Assembly: GCA_023078685.1 (NCBI GenBank)
Contig: JALGAS010000008.1
Location: 3,100,001-3,164,000 of the forward strand
Direction of reading: 5' to 3'
Length of the DNA stretch: 64,000 bases
Source of the DNA: Neopestalotiopsis rosae
Taxonomy: Eukaryota; Ascomycota; Sordariomycetes; Amphisphaeriales; Sporocadaceae
Below are positions 45,164-56,700 of the stretch, one piece after another; the stretch's first letter is position 1, and every line of letters starts with the position of its first letter. Made by a program: the position numbers and the translations under genes. Below the pieces are notes generated by a model. The model ran no database searches. It saw only the letters and a program-made list of their open reading frames with translations, and was not told the origin of the DNA.

Positions 45164-46622
45164 TGGCGCCTCCCCGCAAATGGTAGGTAAGCTCCAAGCC
45201 TCAGAGCATGTTGCACAAATCGAAGCAATATTAAACGAAGCATTTCACTTTACTCCTCTTGCCTCACACTTTGTACTGAATTTATTCTCAATCATTTGGG
45301 ACCACGCCGGTATGTACTCATCATGATGCCCTAATTCGAGAATAAAAGGGCTTGTGCATTGAAGGTTGACTGACATTTTCATATCAGATAGCCCCCACAT
45401 TCACATTCACCGCCCACCGGCCTCAAGGCTCAAACTCCTCCAGGGTGAGCTCTACCGAGGACTATCAGGAACACAAGATTATCGAGACAAGAACTTCCAG
45501 CAACCAACATAACGTCAAATGAGGACCACAGGACTTAAATACTGCCAATAAACGTTTCTTCAAGACTCCCGGTCAAGATTTCCTGGCGTTTCGCGCCCAA
45601 GGACTTTAACGGAAGGGCATTGTAGAAGTGACTCTTGCCATCTCCGAACTCAGGACTGTCAATAATCAATACATCACCAGAAAACCAATAGCCATTAGGA
45701 CCTAAAGGACTTCCGGGTTAAGCGAAATCTCACGCCGTGTTTTTTCAGGGATCACTACTCAAAATTCAAGAGCGCCTGCTCCAACAGAGTAGTATCACCC
45801 CATCCAATACACGTAGGAGAAGTATATAACTACAGAACTTTTCCCGAAGAGATCTTCAAACCAGGAAACCATAGCCATACCGGACATTTACTCAGAATCT
45901 ATACCCAGGATTTGTTTAGAGATTATTCGACCAAACATTCAGAATCGTCCAGGAGTTCCATTCCAAGGCCCCCTTTGACCACAATTACTGGATTATGTCA
46001 AAAGAAATGGGTTTGTCGTCGCCTGTTCAAAGTCTTTCTTTGCAACAAAACCACGACAAAGTAATCTGATTTTTGTGAAAACGTAGGAGGACAATCTCCA
46101 AAGGTAACGTAAATTCATGTCGCAAATATAAATTAAGATACTCATATCGTCCGCTTGCGGCTAGTGAGTGCGTTGTGCTCCAAGGACAATCACACGCCTG
46201 ATATCGTATCAGTTCCAATGACGGCGGCGTGCCCGGCGTGACTCTCTATGAGCTAGAGGTCTGTAAGAGTGGTCAAGATCCTCGCCTGACCAATGCCGAG
46301 GACCAGAACGCTCAAGATATTGGCCCCAAGTTGTCCGGTGTACAGGTGAGTCTTTACTGGACCAAAAGTGTGCATCAATTAATTTTATTGAAAGGAGACT
46401 ATTATGCCATCCATCGGCTACTCGCAAGACCAGGTGACAAACAGGGGCTCTTCGGCCACCCACCAATGTCGTATTTGCCAAAAAGCATTTGTACACAAAA
46501 AGGACCTGCTTCGACACAATAGAACAAGCCACGCTCCGAGGAAGCAATATGAGTGCCCACACTGCGAAACCAAAATCTCCCGAAAAGACAATCTTCTGCG
46601 ACACAAGCGTGAGAACCACTGA
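45164..46622. repeat. Segmental duplication, copy 2 (diverged)
   Basis: Direct counterpart of 37875-39292. It shares the GGCGCCTCCCC...TTGCAC block (about 45166-45222), the GTAATCTGATTTTTGTGAA...GTAACGT block (about 46059-46108) and the C2H2 gene body. The offset between matching blocks stays at about 7.29-7.41 kb. The 83-bp tandem repeat of copy 1 is absent. Confidence 0.6.
46139..46622 (+). CDS. Two-finger C2H2 zinc-finger protein, paralogue B (5' end unresolved)
   Basis: Same architecture as the gene at 38715-39292. The exon ending at 46163 (ILISSACG + split Tyr) is followed by intron 46164-46212 (GTGAGT...TATCAG). The exon 46213-46345 starts SNDGGVPGVTLYELEVCKSG. Intron 46346-46433 (GTGAGT...ACCAG) leads to the last exon 46434-46622. 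The fingers are CRICQKAFVHKKDLLRHNRTSH and CPHCETKISRKDNLLRHKRENH, both with C-x2-C-x12-H-x4-H spacing. The start codon was not located: the frame is closed by a TAA about 10 nt before the first recognised exon sequence, so another intron or a lost 5' end is required. The paralogues keep both fingers and intron positions while the flanks have diverged, suggesting selection on the finger region. Function is unknown. Confidence 0.52.
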
Positions 46623-46750
46623 GATTTTGTTACTTTTATGGTATGGCTTTCCAGATTCACCATTCATCCAGGTTGCATCGCTAACGCCGAGTTAGAAGTT
46701 CTCAGATCAGCCGCCTTTTTCTAAGAAACAAAACGCGTCTCTTACACGGG

Positions 46751-46837
46751 GTTGGGTGGTGACATAAGTAACAATAAGTAGGGAGTTGGTAATATTATTA
46801 GCAGGAGACTTCTTGGTTTGACGGCATATAATCTTTT
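46751..46837. repeat. 87-bp direct repeat, copy A (RIP-like)
   Basis: Gapless match to 47128-47214: 76 of 87 positions are identical and all 11 differences are transitions (C/T or A/G). Only point mutation of the transition class has separated the copies, as expected after repeat-induced point mutation. Confidence 0.85.
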
Positions 46838-47127
46838 ATGGTGACGAGAGTGGGGCTTGAGACACGCCAGCCGCACGGGTTCGACTCCCATAATAACCGG
46901 CATTTTTTACAATAATACTTCAACTCATACACAATCGCCGCATCATCCCGGCATATACGGTATCAAGCTGGAGGAACATAATATGAACAGTAGAGGCAGT
47001 ATGGTGTGGGTTTGGAGTGGAGGAGTTGATTAAGTGGATGCGGTATTGGACGGAGGCTTGAGGTCGGATTGCAGGGTATGGCACCTCCTTCGGGTCGCCT
47101 CAGTCGGGTGTGGGTGTATGGCCGAGT

Positions 47128-47214
47128 GTTGGGTGGTGATATGAGTAACAATAAGCGGGGAGTTGGTAACATCATTAGCAGGAGACTTTTTGGTTCAATG
47201 GCATGTAATCTTTT
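47128..47214. repeat. 87-bp direct repeat, copy B (RIP-like)
   Basis: Partner of 46751-46837, 377 bp downstream in the same orientation. It starts GTTGGGTGGT and ends TAATCTTTT. No coding capacity is seen. Confidence 0.85.
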
Positions 47215-47763
47215 CACGGCCACTTGCATCAAAATGCGTATAAGCCATGATGAGAGAGGCGAATGTGGGATGGGATAATGGGATCGGACCCATGTGAGAG
47301 ATCTTGAGAAGGATTGGGTGCTGAACCAGGACCCCAGGCTCTCATTGTTAGAGCATTAATAGAGATTAATCAATCTTCCCAAAGATAAGACCTTCATTTA
47401 AGGATTTAAAACGATATCGCAGGGCTCTAAGAATCCATCGCACACAACCTTCAAGTATAATATTGAACCGTAATTTTCGTCCATTTTGAGCATGATTTCC
47501 AGAGGGGTTCAGAAAGAACGGACAGTTGAGCCATATTCGCGAGAATGTGTAACTTAGTATAGTATCCAAGCAATGCACACATCAACGCCCAAGTGCCGAC
47601 GTCAGAGGCGATAAGCCGATAACGCGGCAACGCTAAAAATTTTGGGGACTCTTCGCGTCTCCCAGAGCAAGTCCATCTGGATGCAATTTAGCCTCAGTTC
47701 AGAAGCGAAGCAACCATCAACATCCCAGGTTGATCTCGGACACACCGTGAATTTCCGAGCAAC

Positions 47764-49719
47764 ATGTTCACCTGCCGAGCCTGTACGCGGCGAGCTCTGA
47801 CCATTCTTGTGGAGAGCTCGCTGCCTTCAGGCGCGAATCGCATCCCCTTGCGACAATGTGCTGCATCGACGCAAGCCGCCTCCGTCAGGACTTACGCGAC
47901 GACGAATGCTGCTGCGACCGAAGAATCACCATTCGACACTTTCGAAGAGGGAAACAATGGAGACGCTACCGATAAGTCGAAAGGCTACAAAGCAAAGAAG
48001 CCCAAGCACAAACTCTCCAAATCAAAGGAGCTCTCCGTGTCCAAGCGATTGCAGTTCATGGACGACCCTTTTCACATTGCAAATGAGGTCCAGAGAATAC
48101 TGGCGCAGGACAAATTCGACGAGGCGGCGCTCCTAACGAGGGAAGCAAGCAAGAAGTACAAGACGACCGTCGCGTGGAATCATTTGATCGACTACCAAAT
48201 GAAGAACCTCAAACTACATGCCGCCATCAAGACATTCAATGAAATGAAGAAGCGATCTCAACTACCCAACGCACAAACCTATACCATCATATTTAGCGGC
48301 TGTGCCTTGTCGCCTCACCCAAAGCTGGCCGTCTCCGAGGCTGTCAAGTTGTACAACAACATGCTGGCTAGCGAGCGCATGCACCCAAACATCAAACACA
48401 TGAATGCCGTGCTCATGGTGTGCGCAAAGGCGGAAGACATTGACACCATGTTCACCATTATCAAAACTGCGGATGCCCAGGAACGATCTCCCAACAATTT
48501 CACCTACACCACCATTCTCAATGCCCTACGTGCCATTGTGGATAAGCCCCAGCGTCGTGACATGCCCGTGCCTGACAGAACCGAAGAGATCCAAGAGACG
48601 ATCCAGAGAGCCAAGGCAATATGGGAAGAAGTTATGAAAAAGTGGCGCGAAGCCAGTCTTGTTGTCGATCAGGAGCTTGTTTGCGCCATGGGCCGAATTC
48701 TGCTCATGGGCAATTATCACGATAATGTTGCCGTCTTTGACCTGATTGAGCAGACCATTGGCATACCCAAGGACCCTGAGAGGCTGAGCGCCATAGCCTG
48801 GAAGGCTGTCAAGGAAGAGCGAGAATTCTTGTCGGATGAACAAGAATTCTCCAAGACTCCTCGTTCCAAACTTGTCACTGTTGACAAGCGCTCGAAATTG
48901 AGTCAAGTACAGCCTGGTAATAATACCTTGTCAATGGTCATGACGGCAATCGAAAACAGTGGCAAAACAAATCTCGCCCGCCGCTATTGGATCATCTTTA
49001 CCAAGATGCATGGCATTACTCCCGATGCCAATGCTTGGTATTCTCTGTTCCGTGCTCTGCGCCGCGGCAAGAGCAGCACCAAGACGGCTGAATACCTGGC
49101 TGAGATGCCCAAGGATATGATGTCTGTCAAGCTCTTCCGCACGGCCATGCTCACCTGCGTTCGAGACAACCTCAACAAATCGTCCTTCAACAATGCCACC
49201 CAGGTTCTGGAAACCATGATTACCGCCATTCGTATTCCTGATATGATGGTGCTGCGCAACTACTTGCGAGTTGCCTACGCCAATCGACGACTATTCGAGG
49301 AACTAGCCGAGCAGAAAGACCCGAATATGGCCAAGCAGGCATGGGGTCGCCAAATGTGTGTTGCTCTTGAGAACCTGTGGGAGCCTTATCAGATCGCGGC
49401 CAAGCAGCTCACACATGGCCGTCTGGGACCTGTCAAGGACGAGGCATCGGTCCCGGACACCGAGAAGGAAATCTGGACCAGGGAGTCGGGCCTTAGAACT
49501 GAGCTAGCTGCACTAGCCAGGAAGATGATTGCTGCCCACGACAGAATCATTTCTGAATCATTGGTTCCGCCTACGGTAGCCAAACGAATCGAGCCTAGAA
49601 GAAATGCCCTGAATCGGTTCGTGGTCAAGTATTTTGAAGACAGAGAAAAATACGAGCCTGGCTGGAACAGAAAGAAGGCGGAACAGGAGGCGAGAGAAGA
49701 GAAGGAGGATGACTGGTGA
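47764..49719 (+). CDS. Mitochondrial pentatricopeptide-repeat protein (Ccm1-like)
   Basis: Intron-less ORF of 651 aa. The N-terminus (MFTCRACTRRALTILVESS through VRTYATTNAAA, about residues 1-50) is rich in Arg, Ala and Ser with an RTYAT-type processing site, a mitochondrial presequence. Helical-pair repeats follow: TVAWNHLIDYQMKNLKLHAA-IKTFNEMKKRSQLPNAQTYT-IIFSGC, MHPNIKHMNAVLMVCAKAED, SPNNFTYTTILNAL and TLSMVMTAIENSGKTNLARRYW with GITPDANAWYSLFRALRR. These N-x-x-T/A-Y-T-x-x-I-x-A patterns are PPR motifs, which bind mitochondrial RNA. The tail is highly charged (KKAEQEAREEKEDDW). In ascomycetes such proteins act in mitochondrial rRNA/mRNA processing or as small-subunit ribosomal components. 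The best match I recall is the Ccm1/Dmr1 type, but the exact orthologue is not certain. Confidence 0.85.
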   Translation: MFTCRACTRRALTILVESSLPSGANRIPLRQCAASTQAASVRTYATTNAAATEESPFDTFEEGNNGDATDKSKGYKAKKPKHKLSKSKELSVSKRLQFMDDPFHIANEVQRILAQDKFDEAALLTREASKKYKTTVAWNHLIDYQMKNLKLHAAIKTFNEMKKRSQLPNAQTYTIIFSGCALSPHPKLAVSEAVKLYNNMLASERMHPNIKHMNAVLMVCAKAEDIDTMFTIIKTADAQERSPNNFTYTTILNALRAIVDKPQRRDMPVPDRTEEIQETIQRAKAIWEEVMKKWREASLVVDQELVCAMGRILLMGNYHDNVAVFDLIEQTIGIPKDPERLSAIAWKAVKEEREFLSDEQEFSKTPRSKLVTVDKRSKLSQVQPGNNTLSMVMTAIENSGKTNLARRYWIIFTKMHGITPDANAWYSLFRALRRGKSSTKTAEYLAEMPKDMMSVKLFRTAMLTCVRDNLNKSSFNNATQVLETMITAIRIPDMMVLRNYLRVAYANRRLFEELAEQKDPNMAKQAWGRQMCVALENLWEPYQIAAKQLTHGRLGPVKDEASVPDTEKEIWTRESGLRTELAALARKMIAAHDRIISESLVPPTVAKRIEPRRNALNRFVVKYFEDREKYEPGWNRKKAEQEAREEKEDDW

Positions 49720-49987
49720 GCAGAGAGCAACCGACGATGTTGTTCGCCACTCTCGATCTGTGTATCATATGCGTGTAAAGCACCACATGACAGCTATTCG
49801 CAAAGCTGATGTATTCCCAATCCTGTACAAAAATGAGTCTTAGAGATTACCCTGTACAAATAGAAATTACTCTCAAGCAACCCACGGCCAACATCATCTA
49901 AGACACAGTTTATCGGGTCTTGCCAACATGATATCGAAGCCCCTGCACGACAAAAATGAGCAGCCGCCGAGGGGCCCATGAGACTAA
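49720..49987. terminator. Convergent 3' region between PPR and GNAT genes
   Basis: 268 nt separate the two facing stop codons, so both polyadenylation regions must lie here or overlap the neighbouring genes. Confidence 0.4.
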
Positions 49988-50771
49988 CTACAACTTCTTT
50001 GGCTCACGAACAACTGCAGTGTATGTGTAGGTACCTCCACTGAGCACTGGCATGACGATGTCTTCCTTGGCCTCGAAGCCAAACTTTTGGTACAGAGGGA
50101 GACCTTTTGGCGACCCTGTTGTCCAGCACACTAGACCTTCCCGATCCGCCAGGTCCGTCGCCCACTCCAGCATCAAGCTTGCGGCACCGCGTCGTTCATG
50201 AGCGGGTACGGTTCCAATCATTTTTAGTTCTAGCCGCCTCAGCTTTACGGTCAGAAGTTGAGGGGTGTCATCCTTTGCCGATCATTTTGAGATCATGACT
50301 TACCCAGCATTGGTCGGTCACCGACATACTTTGACTGCGCAGCGTGGCATTTCTCTGTGAATTTGATGGCAAAGGGGTCATCTAGACCTTCTGGCGTCCT
50401 CGGCGGTGATGCTACGTATCCTTCAGGAATACCTGCCTGAGCTGTCAGCTGGGCCAGCTTTTCATTTTGTCGCCTGAGATATTTTACTGACCAGTTTGTT
50501 TGGGAAGTTGGCCGCCCGCTTGTGTATTCGCAAAGGCCCATTTCGAGTAGCTCACGATCTCTCCAGTGTCGGTGTCCACAACCTTTTTATAATGAGCCCC
50601 CAGGGCCCCATAGTTGCGTGGCCATCTTGATATAGCACCCTCTAGGAGTTGATCGTAAGACATTCCCGGAAAGAGCGTCTTGTTGAACTCATCATTGTAA
50701 AAGGCGTCAATGTACGCGCGTTGCATGGCGGGGCCATCCGCAAAGTCGACGTGTTGAAGCTCGAGCGGCAT
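49988..50771 (-). CDS. GNAT-family N-acetyltransferase
   Basis: Predicted 216 aa from exons 50771-50492, 50432-50304 and 50229-49988. Introns are 50433-50491 (GTCAGT donor, CTGAC branch, GCAG end; join KQTG|IPEGYVASP) and 50230-50303 (GTAAGT...CTAG; join RPML|ELKMIGT). The N-terminal half carries DFADGPAMQRAYIDAF and WPRNYGALGAHYKKVVD...IVSYSKWAF. The second half has the acetyl-CoA-binding strand and loop, LKMIGTVPAHERRGAASLMLEWATDLADREGL; the R-R-G-A-A loop is the GNAT motif A. It ends LYQKFGFEAKEDIVMPV and GGTYTYTAVVREPKK. Cytosolic enzyme; no signal peptide. Substrate unknown: many fungal paralogues of this type occur singly or near metabolite clusters, but no cluster is evident here. Confidence 0.85.
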
Positions 50772-53700
50772 GATTAGAAGATAGTTGTGAGCGATCTAGT
50801 ACATTTCCAGTAGAAATCGGAAAAGAAGGTTGGTCGTTTCAACTGAGAGCCTCTGTCGGGGGCATCTATTGAGTGATATATGCCAACGCCTCTATGGCGT
50901 GTCGGTCCATAGTAGAGTTCCAAGCATTATCATGCCAAGATTTTCCGCATCGGGTGTTTCCTGTCTCGATCAGACGTAGCCGAATATTGTTTCCTCGGTC
51001 CGATCGGAATCCAGGCTTTGTGAAAAGCTCGCAATGCTGTAGCCTAGATTCCTCACCTCCAACAAGTCCCAGGGGTTCCTAGATCTCATCAGATCATACC
51101 AACTCATTCCTCCTATCGGATGAAGTTCCACGCGGGGTCGACCCGGCCCTTGCATCCAGATAATCCAGACAAGCTTTATACAAGCTTTTAAACCGCAAAT
51201 ACGACGTTATTGAGGCGGGGTCATGTCCTATGGTAAGTAGCCCACGCCACAGCATTGCATACCCAGACACGGGTAACATCTTTGCAAATTCCAATCAAAT
51301 CACCGATAAGGACATCACAGGCTGTGTGTTCGTAAATGGTTCCAATGGGAAGTTTATGCGGATACGTAAACGAGTCGACCAATGTATACTTTGAGATATG
51401 ACTTTGTTCACTCAATCGAGCATTTCAATGCATATATACCTGCCAAGTTTGGCCGGTGGCCGCCTCTCTTTGCCTCGCTTACTGGCTGGGTTCGGAGACT
51501 ATTGTCACGTACTATAGTTGCTGCCTGGCGCTGGGTACGATGCCCATGCCGCACATCGGGGGATCAAACAACACCCGTCTTTGATGGGGCTATGAAAGAT
51601 ATTTCTGTCATCGATATGACTCTATGAAATGGAATGCGGCTCAAATGGCTAAGCCTAGCCAGCATGTTGGGCACAGAATTGTCCTGTCCTCATTGTCGAC
51701 ACTTCGATACTTGCGTCAATTTGCCCTGCATTACAAGTCCGGATTCGAGGCTCACGATTGCGGAAAATAATGTGCCCAGATCAATAATAGTGAATACTGG
51801 GTGTTTACCGATCCGACATTCGTTGCGGGCCAGGGTGTTTCCAACTTGCCACGAAAGACAGAATGCATCAGCTTGCTGCGACACCAATCTTCCATCACTA
51901 TAGATCAGACCTTTTTGAAATATCATATAAAAATTACAAGCATATTGAGTAAAAAGGCATCGGTTGAGTCGCCGAGTAATTGATCAGAAAGTGCCAATGG
52001 ATCATGGCCAACAGCACTACGGCAATGGTTGATTAACGAGTCCTCCATGGGCCACATGAGGACGACATGATCGAATTGACACAACAATCCATTGACATGC
52101 TGCCATCCCGATGTCATGACGGGTACCTCAATATTTCAGCGTACGAAGCTGCTCAAGGATATAGCAAGAGGATCTTTGGCATCTTCATCACTAACTTTTT
52201 ATCACTCCACGCAAACGACGACTCTGTACATTTGAGTTCGATTAAAGCTCAAGTTGATACGAATTGAAAAGTTCGGAGGAAAACTGAGTATGTACACCAA
52301 TATAGCTCATGTTATTGTCATGAGCCATGACTGTCAACCTAATGATGCCTATCGATTTGATCGCGCGGACTTTAGACACAATATCATCGGTACGGCCAGC
52401 ATTGTTCCTAGTGAGAATACCACGGTATCATGCATCAAGCAAGGATACTCTCAAATCATACAACAGTTGGGTATTATCTGACCATGGAAATAGTCTTCAA
52501 GTCTACTACAAGCGGCACAGGGGCAGAGACGGAATCTCGGGAGGACATGAGGCCTTCAGTGCATGTGTAACACTTGCGACGCCGAGACCATTAACGAGTC
52601 AAATAGCAGAAGAAGGTGAATTCAACAAGTCCCAGAGAGATTGTTCAATCACGAAGAAGAAAAAGGTTATGCGGTGGCGATGATGACTGTCACGAGTCGG
52701 CCGCATACCCCGTTCTTCTCTAAGAGCTCAGGACCTGGCCACTCAGATCCTAAACGCTTATTATCTGGCTGCTGTCGAATGGAACGGAATTGGTTCTCGC
52801 ATCAAGGTATTTAGCTATGCAAGGCTGGTGCTTACAAACAGTCCACCACACTATGCTCCTCATGAGCCAACCATCGAAAGACTACGGGGAATACTTGAGC
52901 ATACGAGAGAGCATTGGAGATGGAAGACCAGCTATAGAACCAGTCGCGTGTAGCTATACAAAGTGCTTCGCCAATGTTTGAGATGGTATAGGACTGGACG
53001 AATTCTGATCATAGTACTAAGGCTGAGTTTGGTGATTCACACCATCTATTCATTGATCAGCACACCCATCTCAAGATCACCCACGTTTCACTGCATACGT
53101 TGCACCAACATTCTATTATAGGACTTTCCATAATTGGAAATCTCTAATACAATGGTGCAATGTAGTGGTAATAGTAAGTCACCCAACGGGGGATGCCAGT
53201 CTTTCATGCGGACCTGGCCAACAGGAGAGCGTTGGGCATTTTCCCACATGACCGTTTGCATAGAAAAGAAGCAATCCCGATGAGAGCAAAAAATTGATGA
53301 CGAGATGATATGCAGGTATTTTTTCAGCTCTGCTACTTCTTCAGCGGGTTCGCTTCGCACTTTGGCTACGATAGCGCCCCTCCTTGACAATGTCTCATTC
53401 AGCACGTGCAAACCCACCCTTCCTTTCATCTTACACAAAAGCACGCAAGGCGTTTGTTTGATGATCATGAACAAATGGTTCGATGAGTGGACACGATCTC
53501 ATATCTGAAGAATCGTGTAAATATAGGCAAGACTTGCGAATAAGCAATATCCAACGCCTGTCGACGCTTCGATGGTGGAGCTGAAGAAAGAAAACGTCCA
53601 AGCCAAAAGGTCGATCAGGTTCGTTGGACACCGAGAAATTGTGGTTCTGGTTCTCTATGCATTCGTTTTTTTGCTCGATGGCAGCGGAGGGAGCTCCGGC

Positions 53701-56700
53701 CTTTGAAAGATATCGAGGATATATCCCTACACTATTGTGTGTGTTTGGGTCTGAAACCCTGATGGGTGACGAACGTTTATAGAATGATCAACAATCAATG
53801 CTGTTGATCAATGCTTCAAGTTGCCACTTTTTTGTCACTATTCCCACTGTCCATGGCACCCCGAGGCCAGGGGACTTGCAGAGCCACTTCTACGGCAATA
53901 AAGAATGTTGATACGGGGATTAAAAATATCCCTACCTGCAAGGCTGGAAAGGAAGCACACCGGGTTCATGATACGACGTCCATGGCCTGTTCATAAGGCA
54001 GCCTTACAGATAAGCTGATGCAGAAAAGATGGACACGGAAGATGCAAAGCAGTGGGTAAACTATTTTCTGAGTAGATAGATCCTTGATTTCCAACAGGTG
54101 ATTGGTGTTTGTCGATTCGTAATGAGCCTTCTCCGCTCGCTACCCTTGGGCCGCCAGCCTCGTGATCTACAATCCGGGTCGTTGGAAATCTAGGGTACAC
54201 AATCTCCAAAAACCCATGCCCAATACTATGTAAACACATCCTTACCCATGAAGGGAAGACGGTAGGATCAAGAATGGAGATTGGCGATCGCGAGATCTCA
54301 GCTGGGGTCACCCTCCATCATCGTCTCGGGCTTTGCTCTTGGAGAGAAGGATTTGCGCTGTTTCTGTTTTCTGGGATCAAGGGTGAAACGATTAGACCCC
54401 GAAAAGACGTGCGCATCGTGTTGTCTGGGAGAGAGACAAAGAGAGGGAGGGAGGGAGGAAGTAAGAAAGAAAAAAGCAAGGCTTCCAATTCGGGTATGCG
54501 GTGAAACCCAGGTGACAACAAAAAGCCAAGAAAAGCATATCCAACTTTCCCAAGCAGCAGCCTCCCCGGGAATCCGGGGATCAGTGTTCCGGCCTGCCCG
54601 GAAAACGTAGATGACCATCGGGGTTGACTGACCAGTGGGGTCGTTCCCTTTCTTTCTCCCCTTACACCCTTGGGCCCGAGCTGATTTCTTTGGAGCGATT
54701 ATACATACCAGATATTATCATGGGTGGTTGCGTTTGTCAAGATCGCGATGCAAGATGAATGATACTGTAGCAATGGTGCGTCCAAGGAGGGAAATGGGAT
54801 CGGCCCTTGGTCTCCACAGTCAGCCGTTTGTGGAGTAAGAATTCAATCAATGCTCGTAATTATGATCTTGTATCTCTTTTCTTTTCTTATCACTCTATTT
54901 GTGCATCAACATGAGTCCTTCTTCCCAAGTTTACAGCCCAGGTCCTGGGCAGAAACCAGCATATACCCGGCAAAGAACGAAACCCACCAAATTTATATGG
55001 GCTTTCTTGCTGGGCTCTTAGGGGCGGGAACTAGTAAACGGGAACGCCAGAAGTTAGGTTAAAATTGGAGCCCATGGAATAGGATCAATAGATACCTGAT
55101 GTACACCATTCGGGGAGCGCCGCACCCGAAAGCCCCGGTTGCTTTCGGGGCTGTGAGCATGGCTTGTAAGTCTCTTTGCCCAAGAAGAGGGCAAAGGCAA
55201 ACAAGCAGACGCCGAGATGGTCGATCAGGCAGTATCAAAACAATGGCAACCTGGTCTCAGAAACAAGATCATGCCAACGAATAGACAAAGCGCACATACG
55301 CAGTACCTGAGGGAATGTATAACTTGGTGTCGTAAGGTAACAGTAACAGTACGTACTGTGTAATATGTAGATGGGATGAACCAGACGGCAGTGGCCGCAG
55401 CCCGCTAATAGTGGGGGGACGGGTGGGAAGGGCTCCAGTGTCTCTTTAGTGGTCCTTGCGTTCCTGGTTTGCCGGGTAGGGTACATAGTAGATCTTGAAA
55501 GCGAGCACGGGCAGCAGTTTCTCAGATCTTGAAGTCCTGTATAGTCCTTGCATGTATCGGGACTAAGATGAGTATTGGGTAGATCGGAGGAGCCAATGTC
55601 GACAATCTCTAGCTCACGACATGTGGCCCGATGTCGTACTGATCGTGCTCACTCACCGTGGAGCTCCCCTTTCAGGCCCCAAGTATCATTTGGCCCCCCA
55701 CTAACATACATGGTGGGTGGTGCTGGGGTAGCTATGTAGGTTATGTGCACAAGGGGAGCGAGCTGGGCCAATATGGAGGACCGATCGATCGATATTACCC
55801 TGAAGAAAATGCACCTTGCCCTACAATCATCAGTGCGCAAGTACACAACGTAGGTAGTCCAATATAAAAACAGCTCAGAGAGTCCCGGCGACAGTGGAGT
55901 GTCAATCTTCTTTTTCAAGGGTCCACTGTTGCTCTTCCTCGTCTTCCTCTTTGTGGACTAGATGCGAATTAATATTAATCAGATCATGCAATCCAGATGA
56001 AGAGCTACCTGGCTGCATAGTGGTGCACAGAGGGTGGGTTATTGAGAAAAGGGTACCCGCAACTTGAGAAAAACTGCCGAGCAGGACCCGTTATTACATC
56101 CTTTCGATCTGGGATAAAGAGCAGTAGCAGCAGTGTACCTACGTATACTACAAGACTTTGATACCCTCAATAAACCCGCTAATCTGGGTCTTTAACTTTT
56201 TTTCTCCCAGAGATGTACATATGCACGCCCTAAGAATAATAGTGTAGAATGCACGATGCAAGATGCAAGGCCCGCAAAAACCAAAGCAGAGGGAGAATTC
56301 GCAACTGTACCCTTTTTTAGGAAATAATGACCACACGTCTCCAAAAAGCTTAAAGGTAGAGAGATTGAGGCCCCAGTCCTTGATTTTGACAGTAACTTGT
56401 CGTAGTGTAGTCGTATGCAAGATTTTGTGAGTTGTGATAGTTTGACAGATGCAGCTGATGCCAGGGGAGCCAGGGGAGCCAGCTATTATTGCCAGGCACT
56501 CACGGACGGGGAAGTATGTCAGTTGCAGGGGGGTTTGCTTTACTTTGCTTTGCTTTGGTCTGGGTCTGGAGAGAGGGAACCCCTCTCAAATATTGGCACA
56601 CTATTCCTCTTCTTTGACATTCTAAACCGAACATGGATTAATACATGACAAAACTGGACTGGACTCTCTCGCTCGGTAGCCAAGAAGGTAGGCAGGTGTT

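Larger units (their letters stand above)
46623..47763. other. Intergenic with RIP-like repeat pair
   Basis: Region between paralogue B and the PPR gene. It contains two 87-bp direct repeats (separate entries) and GT/GG-rich sequence at 47000-47160. No gene is supported. Confidence 0.6.

Noticed and set aside
46229..46522. Continuous 97-codon frame through the intron of C2H2 paralogue B
   Set aside because: Reading through the GTGAGT at 46346 leaves the zinc-finger frame. Comparison with paralogue A supports splicing instead.
46838..46910. tRNA-like B box (GGTTCGACTCC at 46878-46888) followed by a T run at 46903-46908
   Set aside because: The T arm is mismatched, no acceptor-stem partner for the 3' side could be found at tRNA distance, and no good A box is present. 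It is at best a tRNA relic.
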